This document shows, piece by piece, positions 1 to 7,406 of a stretch of DNA of 8,813 bases. Each line of letters opens with the position of its first letter. Position 1 is the stretch's first letter. This stretch comes from JBNJEA01 sp051745395 (lineage in GTDB: Bacteria > Desulfobacterota > Desulfobacteria > Desulfobacterales > Desulfosalsimonadaceae). Where the stretch lies: positions 1-8,813 of the forward strand of contig JBNJEA010000123.1 in NCBI GenBank assembly GCA_051745395.1, in the 5' to 3' direction. A program made the position numbers and the translations under genes. The notes under the pieces are model-generated. The model saw only the letters and a list, made by a program, of their open reading frames with translations. It searched no databases and was not told where the DNA came from.

Positions 1-16
1 GAACTTTAGGAGGTCA

Positions 17-48
17 GGCACTAAGGGACTAAGGCACTAAGGCACTGA
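17..48. repeat. Tandem repeat, four 8-bp units (GGCACTAA type)
   Basis: Four head-to-tail 8-bp units lie at 17-24 (ggcactaa), 25-32 (gggactaa), 33-40 (ggcactaa) and 41-48 (ggcactga). Units 1 and 3 are identical and the other two differ by one base each. A run of seven T follows at 50-56. The block lies upstream of livF and does not read as protein. The units are too short, and unspaced, for a CRISPR. The function is unknown. Confidence 0.8.
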
Positions 49-56
49 GTTTTTTT

Positions 57-91
57 AAACCTTAAACCTTAAACCATAGACCTTAAACCTC
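57..91. repeat. Tandem repeat, five degenerate 7-bp units (AAACCTT type)
   Basis: Five 7-bp units run without a gap: aaacctt (57-63), aaacctt (64-70), aaaccat (71-77), agacctt (78-84) and aaacctc (85-91). This is a second, unrelated repeat unit directly after the T-run that ends the 8-bp block. The two blocks are framed by a short inverted repeat, GAACT at 1-5 and AGTTC at 93-97, so they may form one compact intergenic element. The left edge is cut by the window, so the true extent cannot be seen. Confidence 0.75.
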
Positions 92-156
92 GAGTTCCTT
101 GGAAATTTTTTACGAAGCCCTCATATTTTAATCCTCTGTAAACCAGGCCGAAAGAT

Positions 157-886
<730 letters not shown>

Positions 887-897
<11 letters not shown>

Positions 898-2137
898 CCC
901 GTTTACAGACCTTTCGCCGGAAGAAAAAAACCAGCTTCAGCTCGAACGGCTGCAAAGCACTTTAAACCGGGCCGGCCGGCATGTGCCGTTCCACCGGCAG
1001 CGGCTGGCGGCCAAGGGGCTTGAGCCCGGCGATATCGAAACCCTTTCGGATATCGAAAAACTGCCGTTTCTCGACCGGGCCGATTTCAGCGAACACTACC
1101 CCTATGACCTGTTTGCGGTGCCGCTCCACGACATCGTCCGGATCCATACGGCGCCCGGAACCGCCCGCAACCCCACGGTAAGCGGTTATACGGCCCAGGA
1201 TCTGGAAGCCTGGCAAAACATGGTCGGCCGCGCTCTGACAGCGGCGGGGCTGACCCGGCATGACATTTTGCAGATCGCCTTACACCCCGGTCTGGCCAAC
1301 TGGGGCCGGGATTACAAGGACAGCGCCCAGTCCATGGGTATCAGCGTCATTCCCAACACCCTGCTTTCCATTGAAAAGCAGTGCATGGTGCTGCGCGATT
1401 ACAAAACCACGGTGATCGTCACCACGCCGGCCGTGGCCACCCACCTGGCCGAAGCAATGGACATCGCCGGCATCAGCCCGGCAGCATTGTCGCTGCACAC
1501 CCTGATCCTGGTAGGCGAAACCATTGCCGACAATTTCAGAAAAGACATCGAGGCCCGGCTCCACGTGACATCATGGCTGCATTACGGGTTAAGTGAGGTG
1601 CCCGGCCCCGCGGTCGGATTTGAATGCGAAAGACACAACGGCTTGCATATCAATGAGGACCATTTTCTGGCGGAAATCGTGGATCCGGAAAGCGGAATCG
1701 CCCTGCCGGCCGGCCATACGGGCGAGTTGGTGCTCACCACACTGACCACGCGGGCTTTCCCGCTCATCCGGTTTAAGACGGGACAGCGGGCGAAAATGTT
1801 TCAGGATACCTGTCCCTGCGGTCGCGCGCTGGCCAAAATCGACTGGTTTGCCGAACGCACCGATGCCGTCATGAACATTGACGGCGTCAATGTGCACGGC
1901 CGCCAGGTCGGCGGCCACCTGGAACAGATACTGCCGATATCGGCCGAACATATCGGATTTGATGTCATTCACCGGGAAGGGCGCAAATGCCTGGAAGTAT
2001 GGCTGCCGATGCACAACACCATCTTCTCGGATGAAATCAAGGAACTGGAAAAACTGCTGCGAAAAACCGAAAACACGCTGCGGGAAAACCTGGGAGTGCC
2101 GGTCATCATCCGGCTGATCGAATCAAAATCGCGCTAA
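887..2137 (+). CDS. PaaK-family (phenylacetate-CoA ligase-like) protein with degenerate adenylation motifs
   Basis: This 416-residue protein matches the PaaK/COG1541 branch of the ANL adenylating enzymes, which activate aryl or acyl acids to CoA thioesters through an acyl-AMP. Family features seen are the N-terminal helix region with a VPFH-type motif (33-36), TPAVA (180-184), a GE remnant of the GAE motif (210-211), YGLSE (233-237), GELVLTTLT (279-287) and CPCGR (309-313). Key motifs are eroded. The nucleotide-binding P-loop, usually close to SSGTTGKPT, reads APGTARNPT (89-97) and lacks the Ser, second Gly and Lys. The usual ribose-binding Asp after RxRT is Gln300 (RFKTGQ, 295-300). The GRSDDM...RG region reads ERTDAVMNIDG (323-333). 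The protein also ends at IESKSR, where normal members continue to a GKxKRV segment with the catalytic Lys. The reading frame is intact. It is translationally coupled to livF. It may be a non-catalytic or repurposed homologue. Confidence 0.85.
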
Positions 2138-2174
2138 CCGGCCGCACCTGCATGTGCCATCAAAACGGCCGGTT
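2136..2174. terminator. Bidirectional hairpin between convergent genes
   Basis: A perfect 9-bp inverted repeat has arms AACCGGCCG (2136-2144) and CGGCCGGTT (2166-2174), with a 21-nt loop that itself contains a small GCAC/GTGC stem. The left arm begins inside the stop codon of the PaaK-like gene, and the lipoprotein gene on the other strand stops at 2180. T-rich sequence follows on the + side (tgtctttatt), so a shared terminator for both genes is likely. Confidence 0.65.
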
Positions 2175-2179
2175 TGTCT

Positions 2180-2629
2180 TTATTCCACCACATCATAGGA
2201 TTCGACGACAATTTCCATTTCTTCCGGCAATTCCTGAGGTTTGTTGCCGCTTTGATCCATGAAAAACGCCACGCCCTTAAACGCAAAATCTTCTTCGTCT
2301 CCCACGGCCAGGTAACTGATCGTATCTTTCTGCTCCGGCGTTTTTTCCACATCGCTGATAAACCACTTGCCGTTGATCAACACTTCCCCGCAGGAACGGC
2401 AGTAACCGGTAACCACCACATTCTTGACATCGTTCGGCCCGACGTTTTGAATGGTACCGCTGGCATCCACGACAAAGGAATGGTTGGTGTCCTGACGAAT
2501 CACAAAATCTTCATCCGTGATTTTGAGCTCCGCCTCTTTCGTTTCCTGGCTGCATCCGGACAGAAAAAGCCCCACCCCCAACAACAGCAGAAATACGGTC
2601 AATACTGATAAACCCGCCTTGCGCCTCAT
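2180..2629 (-). CDS. Small lipoprotein with FxLYD-like domain and CxxC motif
   Basis: This 149-residue protein has a lysine/arginine N-terminus (MRRKAG), a hydrophobic stretch and lipobox LSGC with lipid Cys26, so it is an outer- or inner-membrane-anchored lipoprotein. The mature part looks like a single immunoglobulin-like FxLYD-type domain: SGTIQNVGPNDVKNVVV (57-73) resembles the typical G-x-V-x-N-x-G strand pair. It carries CRSC (Cys77, Cys80), the only other cysteines, which could form a disulfide or bind metal. The tail is acidic. I chose the ATG at 2629 because AAGGAGG (2634-2640) lies just before it, although the 4-nt spacing is short. The ATG at 2650 would add 7 residues but has no ribosome site. 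A good promoter lies upstream, and the gene appears to stand alone. The specific function is unknown. Confidence 0.75.
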   Translation of the reverse strand: MRRKAGLSVLTVFLLLLGVGLFLSGCSQETKEAELKITDEDFVIRQDTNHSFVVDASGTIQNVGPNDVKNVVVTGYCRSCGEVLINGKWFISDVEKTPEQKDTISYLAVGDEEDFAFKGVAFFMDQSGNKPQELPEEMEIVVESYDVVE

Positions 2630-2715
2630 AATCCCTCCTTGTTTCATCAATGTGGCATGCGGCCGCAGTGACTTTCCAAAAAACCGGCATCAATTATTCG
2701 TCAAATTTAATAGTG

Positions 2716-2744
2716 ATTCTAACAAAGTATTTATCGTAAATCAA
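2716..2744 (-). promoter_or_regulatory. Sigma70-type promoter for the lipoprotein gene
   Basis: On the minus strand the -35 box TTGATT (2739-2744) and the -10 box TAGAAT (2716-2721) are separated by exactly 17 bp of AT-rich spacer. This predicts a transcript start near 2709 and a leader of about 80 nt to the ATG at 2629. It is the best promoter match in the window. Confidence 0.6.
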
Positions 2745-2986
2745 GAATTCTGCGCACTGGCGAAATCACTCCATGACAAATCCGGCAATCACCGGAACCG
2801 ATTTGATTCGATGCCCGGGGCCAAGACCTGGCCCCAAACCCGTGCCTGTAAAGCGCAGCCGCAAGCCGAGTTTTGCCGAAGGCCCTGTTGGCGATTTTTC
2901 TCTTGCGTTTTCGTCTGTTTGCCTTTAGTAAGAAGAATGGAAACCGACCGGTTATAAGCTCCCCACTTAGGTAAAGGAGGGACCGA
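2745..2986. other. Remainder of the divergent intergenic region, with hairpins
   Basis: Together with 2630-2744 this makes a 357-bp gap between divergent genes. I find no supportable gene here. It contains TCCGG-6 nt-CCGGA (2781-2796), the stronger GGGGCC-7 nt-GGCCCC (2817-2835), and GCCGA-8 nt-TTGGC (2875-2892) followed by GA and five T (2895-2899), which looks like a weak terminator or attenuator. For the + gene, TTGCGT (2903-2908), 17 bp, TAGTAA (2926-2931) is the best-spaced promoter candidate but matches consensus poorly. The ribosome site AAAGGAGG is at 2973-2980. I recognise no known riboswitch. Confidence 0.45.
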
Positions 2987-3550
2987 ATGCAAAAATCCCT
3001 GATGCACGTCATACTATTTGCGGGCCTTCTCATCTTGGTTGCCCCGGGTCTTAGCTTCGGCGACAACCTGATCCGAAACGGCGGTTTTGAAAAAGCCGCA
3101 TCTGACGGCACCCCGAAGGGCTGGCAAATCAATATAGAACGCAACGCCGATGCCGACATTGCGTTGGATGATGCGGAAAAACACGGCGGCAAGCATGCCT
3201 GCAAAGTCAACATTGCCCCGCCCGGCGGGCGGGTGACCCTGTCGCCGGACAAAAACACCATTAAAACCCCCGAACCCGGCCGGACCTACAAACTGTCCTT
3301 CTGGATCAAATCCCAAAACCTGGATTACAACCAGTTTTTTGTCGCCCCTGCGGTCAGTGTCAATTTCCGGCCCTCCCGGGTCAGGCCCGCGCCGACCGTT
3401 GATTTAATGGCCAACATGCAGGGCGCCGAAGGATGGGAAGAACTGTCAATGACGGTAAAAGCGCCCGAAGATGCCCGGGAACTGCGTTTAAATATCGTTT
3501 TGACCAAGGGCACGGTCTGGCTGGATGATTTTTCGGTAACCCCCCAATAG
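2987..3550 (+). CDS. Small secreted carbohydrate-binding-module-like (CBM4/9-type) protein
   Basis: This 187-residue protein begins with a Sec signal peptide: Lys3, a hydrophobic core at about 7-22, and likely cleavage after SFG at 25. The mature part is a single jelly-roll domain. It opens with NLIRNGGFE (27-35) and GTPKGWQ (41-47) and closes with GTVWLDDFSV (175-184), the start and end signatures of CBM_4_9/galactose-binding-like folds. The middle segment YKLSFWIKSQN fits the same fold. No catalytic domain, repeat, lipobox or membrane anchor is present, so it is probably a free periplasmic or secreted binding protein. The ligand is unknown, and many such folds do not bind sugar. The start is supported by AGGAGG at 2975-2980, 6 nt before the ATG. 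It is divergent from the lipoprotein gene and convergent with the phosphatase gene, so it is likely monocistronic. Confidence 0.8.
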   Translation: MQKSLMHVILFAGLLILVAPGLSFGDNLIRNGGFEKAASDGTPKGWQINIERNADADIALDDAEKHGGKHACKVNIAPPGGRVTLSPDKNTIKTPEPGRTYKLSFWIKSQNLDYNQFFVAPAVSVNFRPSRVRPAPTVDLMANMQGAEGWEELSMTVKAPEDARELRLNIVLTKGTVWLDDFSVTPQ

Positions 3551-3554
3551 CAAT

Positions 3555-3593
3555 GGCCTCACGCCGCCGCGGCGGATCGGCAGACGGCCTTTT
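3555..3593 (+). terminator. Possible hairpin terminator after the CBM-like gene
   Basis: GGCC (3555-3558) and GCCG (3563-3566) can pair with CGGC (3578-3581) and GGCC (3586-3589) around an internal loop, followed by TTTT at 3590-3593. A perfect 12-bp palindrome (ccgccgcggcgg, 3564-3575) sits in the middle. The stem is interrupted, so this is a moderate call. It lies between convergent genes only 42 bp apart. Confidence 0.35.
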
Positions 3594-4606
3594 CATTCCA
3601 ACAGCAACGCACGAAGCCGCTCCAAGTCGGCCTCGGTAAGCGATGATCTGCGCAGCAGATACTTTGTTGCCGTGCCATAATGGTCCGTGATGTAATCGAG
3701 CACGGAAACAATGCAATCTCTGGGAGCGGTCAGGTAGGGAAAAATTGCTTCCGGGTCAATGCCGTGATCCGACATCATCTTGTAGAGCTTGGGCATTAAT
3801 TCCGCAATATAAATATTGGACAACTGGTGGTCATCAATGACGGTTTCCTCAGGCACCCCCAAAGCCAGCAGGATCAGTGCCGCACAAGTGCCGGTGCGGT
3901 CCTTGCCGCCCGTGCAGTGAAACACCAACGGCTGCCCGTCGGTGTCGACGGCGTGTTGGATCACCGTGGCCCACACTTCCGGAAACGATTCGAGGTTATT
4001 GATATAGCCGTTGATCATGTAATCCGGGGTCAACCAATCGGTATCGCCTATTTTCAGGCGCTTGACGGCTTCCACGAAGTCGAACTTGCCGTGGGTCACC
4101 GGCAGATGGATATGGCGCACCGCCCCGTTGCCGGGCAGTCGATCCGGCGCGTCGGCGCACTCGGATACCGTCCGGAAATCAAAGACCCGCCGGATGCCCA
4201 TCCGTTCCAACATTGCCAGATCCGTATCTGACAACCGGGACAGTCCGTCGGCTCGAAACAGGCGGCCCCATTTCAACCGGCGGCCGTCTGCTGTTTCATA
4301 GCCGCCCAGGTCCCGGAAGTTCACTGCGCCCTCCAGCTTGACCCGCCGTTCGGAAACGATCATCCGGTCGCTTCCCGCCACCAGCTCGAAATAATACCGG
4401 GTCAGCGGATCCAGGCCATGGAGTTGGGCACAACCGTCTTCCGACACCACCGCCGGTTGCCCGGCCGAAACCGCATCCGGCGCTGTTGCCGGGTAAACCG
4501 CCACGGACGCCTGTGCAGCCGTTTCCCAGCAGATCCGCACGCTCCTGTCATCGATGCGCTCGACTGCGGCATCGGATATCATTTTGGGTTGCGTTTTCTG
4601 ATTCAT
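3593..4606 (-). CDS. Tyrosine/dual-specificity phosphatase-like protein with N-terminal Fn3-like domain
   Basis: This 337-residue protein ends in a Y_phosphatase3-type domain. NFRDLGG (96-102), a typical opening motif, is followed by RLFRADGLSRLS (115-126), VFDFRTVSE (141-149) and the CX5R phosphate loop HCTGGKDRTG (230-239), with nucleophile Cys231 and Arg237. The HCxxGKDRTG form is that of the MptpB/LipA group, whose members remove phosphate from phosphotyrosine, phosphoserine or phosphoinositides. Residues about 12-90 form a separate beta-rich region (VRICWET, LHGLDPLTRYYFEL) resembling a fibronectin type III domain. No signal peptide or membrane segment is seen, so it is probably cytoplasmic. 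The ATG at 4606 lies 3 bp after the acylase stop, with AAGG 6 nt before it, so the two genes are co-transcribed and probably translationally coupled. All key catalytic residues are present. The physiological substrate is unknown. Confidence 0.87.
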   Translation of the reverse strand: MNQKTQPKMISDAAVERIDDRSVRICWETAAQASVAVYPATAPDAVSAGQPAVVSEDGCAQLHGLDPLTRYYFELVAGSDRMIVSERRVKLEGAVNFRDLGGYETADGRRLKWGRLFRADGLSRLSDTDLAMLERMGIRRVFDFRTVSECADAPDRLPGNGAVRHIHLPVTHGKFDFVEAVKRLKIGDTDWLTPDYMINGYINNLESFPEVWATVIQHAVDTDGQPLVFHCTGGKDRTGTCAALILLALGVPEETVIDDHQLSNIYIAELMPKLYKMMSDHGIDPEAIFPYLTAPRDCIVSVLDYITDHYGTATKYLLRRSSLTEADLERLRALLLE

Positions 4607-4609
4607 GTC

Positions 4610-7168
4610 CTACCTTCTCTCTCCCTCAGCTTCCAAAACAAACACCCTGTCATAATGCGACGCAAGGTTTTTTTCGCCAAACGGCATCTGGCGATTGCCG
4701 CTGGTCAGCCAGACCGGTATGCCGTCATCAAAGTGCGGGCTGGCCGGGTTGCCCGACTGCCCCCCGCTGTTGACGAGAAACAGGGGCTCCTTGCGACCGA
4801 AATCAACCACCATGCGCATGGCCGGAACCAACCAGACGTCATAATTTTGCCCTTTGCGGTGGCCGGCCACGTTGATGGTATTCAAGTCCCCGCCGGCCGG
4901 ATACGGCCCCCGGTCGGTATACTGGGCCGCCAGCCATGCGAAAAAGCTTTTAAATGCCCCCATGTGCGGCCGCATTTTCGTCATGGCAGTCTGCCATTCA
5001 TAGGTGTGGAGATCGCCCCACTGCCAGTCGCTTTGATCGCCGCCGAGCCGTTTTTCGGCATACCCCATGGCATCGGCCAGGGTCTCGGCCAGGATATCGG
5101 CTTTTGTCTCGACCGCATCGGTGTGGACATTGTCCCAGAAGGGGCTGTCTTTGCGCCCCAGCAAATGATCCTGGTCAGCGGCATAGATGCCGCTGTTTAA
5201 AACCTGGTAGCTGCCCCAGGCCGCCGATTTTTCCGGCCCGAGCTCATCGAAAAACAGGTTGCGGATGAAATAATGGTGAAAAATCCCGAAAAACGCGGCC
5301 CCCGATGACTTGGCCAGCATACGGCCGTCAAAATCCGCCAGGACCGCCAGCGCCCGCCGGGCCCGGTCTTTTCTTCGCGTGTCCGGCCAATTGTTGATAA
5401 CCGATTCGACGCTGCGCCCCATGGATGCATCAAACAACAGTTGCTTGAGCTTGGGCACCAGCCGGTCAAACCGGTCATGCTGCATGGCCACGGCATCGGC
5501 CCACGTATAGGCGTTTTTTTGATCCAGCAGCTCGCCGATTCGCCCGGCCCGTTCCGGCGCATACCAGGAAGATCCCAGCAAGGGCCCTTTTTCCGGGGAA
5601 ACGGTGCGGTGGTTGGCGGTATACAAAAAACCCCGGCGCGGATTTTTTACATACGGATGGTCTTTGACCGGCAGATACCCGTCCCAGTCATAGGCCCCGG
5701 TCCAGCCCGGCGACGGCAGATGTCCCCGGCCCTTGCTGCGCACCGGATAGCAGCCGGAAACCTGCCAGGCGATGTTTTTTGCATCCCCGTATACGAGGTT
5801 GAGGTTCATAAAGCGCACTTTTTCGATTGCCGCACGTGCCTCGGCCATGGTTTCGGCCCGGTTTAGTTCATACATGCCGTCAAAGGACATGTCCGTCTCC
5901 GGCGCCGTCGTGCGCAGGGCGATACCGTAGCGGCTTTCGGCGGCCGGCGGCATCATGGGGTGCTTGGGAGCCGAAGTGAGAACGGAATTTAACAACGGCC
6001 CGTGCCGGGTGGTGGAAATGGTCTTTTTGACCGGATCTTTTCCCTTGACCTCAAAGACTTCCGTGCGGGTCTGCACCGGCTGGTACCGCCCCTGGTACTT
6101 GTAACAGGGTTCGCCGTCAACGGTTTTGAGCTTTTCAATGAAAAGATCCTGGCTGTCGCCCATAACCATGGTCATGCCCCAGGCGATATGGCCGTTATAG
6201 CCGGCCACAATGCCGGGGATGCCGGGCATCGCCACCCCGGCCACATGAAATTCAGGGGTTTTTAACTGCATCAGCATCCAGACCGGGGGGTGTTCCAGGG
6301 GCAGATGGGTGTCATTGGCCACGATGGTGGCATCCCGTGCCGCGCGTTGAGGCGATACGGCCCAGTTATTGGAAGCCGCCACGCCCAGGGGCATCAGGAT
6401 CCTGGCCAGGCGGTCTTCCAGGTCGGCCAGGCGCCCCGTGGTTTCGGAAATCCCGTTGAAATCCAAATCAGCCAGGGCCGCGGCCTTGTGAAAGGGCAGC
6501 GGTTCGTCCGGGTAGACCGGAAACAGCCAGGCCGCCTTGTTTGCGCCCAGTTTTTGCGCCAGGTTTAAAAATGCCATCTCCTCCCGGACATTAAAGGACA
6601 ATCCCAGGTTCAACACATTGTAAATATAGAAGGAATGAACGGGCTTCCATGTTTCAGGGCGGTATCCGGTCATTTGCAAAGCCGGGGGAAGGCGGTCGCG
6701 GTGCGTATGGATATAGGCATTGACGCCTTTCGAAAAATGGGTCAGCATCTGCTTTACATCATCGGAAAGCATGGCATACTGCCTTTTTGCCCGCTCCGGC
6801 AGACCGAGGGCGCGGATATAGACATCGATGTCTACAGCCGGTGGCCCGACCATCTCCGCCAGCCGGCCCTGGCCGATGAGACAATAGGTCACCATCTGTG
6901 ACAGGCGATCGGCTGCCATGACATAACCGGCGGCATAGGCCGCATCGCTCATGTTTCGGGCGTCGATGACCGGAATGCCCAGGTCATCGCGCCGGATGTC
7001 CACGTCGGCCTTCAGGCCGGATACCGTTATCGATCCCGTATCCGGATCCACGGTGTCGCGCAGATGATAGTCGATCACACTGCAGCCGGGCACCAGTACC
7101 GGCAACAAGACCGCAAGGACGATCAACCCCGCGATTGCAGCCAAAGATATGCGAAATGCGTATCTCAT
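4610..7168 (-). CDS. Penicillin acylase family protein (exported Ntn hydrolase)
   Basis: This 852-residue precursor belongs to the penicillin acylase (S45) family. These enzymes cut amide bonds of beta-lactams, acyl-homoserine lactones or other N-acyl compounds after self-cleavage into alpha and beta chains. A positively charged N-terminus and hydrophobic segment (about 7-28) send it to the periplasm. VPGC at 26-29 is a poor lipobox because of the Pro. The alpha chain contains RDDLGIPVIDA (60-70) and the GYVMAADRLSQM segment (81-92). The autocatalytic site is AA/SNNWAVS, so Ser266 becomes the beta-chain N-terminal nucleophile. NDTHLPL (285-291), RHGP (388-391) and GGQSGNPASPHFDD (802-815) are conserved beta-chain motifs. 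Length is typical for the family. The start at 7168 follows AAGGGGGAGG (7171-7180). It is first in an operon with the phosphatase gene and divergent from an MFS carrier. Family members differ widely in substrate, so none is assigned. Confidence 0.92.
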   Translation of the reverse strand: MRYAFRISLAAIAGLIVLAVLLPVLVPGCSVIDYHLRDTVDPDTGSITVSGLKADVDIRRDDLGIPVIDARNMSDAAYAAGYVMAADRLSQMVTYCLIGQGRLAEMVGPPAVDIDVYIRALGLPERAKRQYAMLSDDVKQMLTHFSKGVNAYIHTHRDRLPPALQMTGYRPETWKPVHSFYIYNVLNLGLSFNVREEMAFLNLAQKLGANKAAWLFPVYPDEPLPFHKAAALADLDFNGISETTGRLADLEDRLARILMPLGVAASNNWAVSPQRAARDATIVANDTHLPLEHPPVWMLMQLKTPEFHVAGVAMPGIPGIVAGYNGHIAWGMTMVMGDSQDLFIEKLKTVDGEPCYKYQGRYQPVQTRTEVFEVKGKDPVKKTISTTRHGPLLNSVLTSAPKHPMMPPAAESRYGIALRTTAPETDMSFDGMYELNRAETMAEARAAIEKVRFMNLNLVYGDAKNIAWQVSGCYPVRSKGRGHLPSPGWTGAYDWDGYLPVKDHPYVKNPRRGFLYTANHRTVSPEKGPLLGSSWYAPERAGRIGELLDQKNAYTWADAVAMQHDRFDRLVPKLKQLLFDASMGRSVESVINNWPDTRRKDRARRALAVLADFDGRMLAKSSGAAFFGIFHHYFIRNLFFDELGPEKSAAWGSYQVLNSGIYAADQDHLLGRKDSPFWDNVHTDAVETKADILAETLADAMGYAEKRLGGDQSDWQWGDLHTYEWQTAMTKMRPHMGAFKSFFAWLAAQYTDRGPYPAGGDLNTINVAGHRKGQNYDVWLVPAMRMVVDFGRKEPLFLVNSGGQSGNPASPHFDDGIPVWLTSGNRQMPFGEKNLASHYDRVFVLEAEGERR

Positions 7169-7269
7169 TGCCTCCCCCTTGCGCGACCCTGCAGTCTGCC
7201 CATGCTTTGATGGGCAGCATGCCGGTGCGGATTAAGTTAAAAATGGACAAAAAGCGGATGCAAAAATAT

Positions 7270-7299
7270 AGTATATCCAATAGCGCTTCCAACGGGCAA
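7270..7299 (-). promoter_or_regulatory. Candidate sigma70 promoter for the acylase-phosphatase operon
   Basis: On the minus strand TTGCCC (7294-7299) and TATACT (7270-7275) are 18 bp apart. An overlapping alternative pairs TTGGAA with TATATT a few bases downstream. Either gives a leader of roughly 90-95 nt before the ATG at 7168. Confidence 0.4.
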
Positions 7300-7332
7300 G
7301 CAGAAAATACATCACTTGATGGACACGACAGC

Positions 7333-7338
7333 TATAAT
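7333..7338 (+). promoter_or_regulatory. Consensus -10 box upstream of the MFS gene
   Basis: A perfect TATAAT lies about 69 bp before the ATG at 7407. No good -35 box stands 16-18 bp upstream; TTGATG at 7316-7321 is only 11 bp away. The promoter may therefore need an activator, or the match may be chance. Confidence 0.35.
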
Positions 7339-7406
7339 GGGGCACGGCCCAATTCTGCCGGCCCCGGAAACGGGCACCGATTGCGTTTACTGCTTTGAAT
7401 TTCACC

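Noticed and set aside
17..91. CRISPR-like array
   Set aside because: The units are 7-8 bp and contiguous, with no spacers and no cas genes.
2889..2906. Possible sigma54 promoter (TGGC ... TTGC)
   Set aside because: The two elements are 3 bp too far apart for the fixed -24/-12 spacing.
3217..3233. CCCGCC-5 nt-GGCGGG hairpin
   Set aside because: It lies inside the CBM-like coding sequence and is explained by Pro/Gly codons in a GC-rich gene.
2731..3261. Minus-strand open frame across the intergenic region and the CBM-like gene
   Set aside because: It overlaps a well-supported secreted protein gene and its own promoter region, has no ribosome site, and shows no domain.
4418..5200. Long open frame on the + strand opposite the acylase and phosphatase genes
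   Set aside because: It spans the junction of two convincing minus-strand genes, its translation has no recognisable domain and is rich in Arg, His and Pro, as antisense frames of GC-rich genes usually are.
7082..7084. Lipoprotein processing site in the acylase (VPGC, Cys29)
   Set aside because: Pro at -2 does not fit the lipobox. A cleaved signal peptide or membrane anchor is more likely, though not proven.
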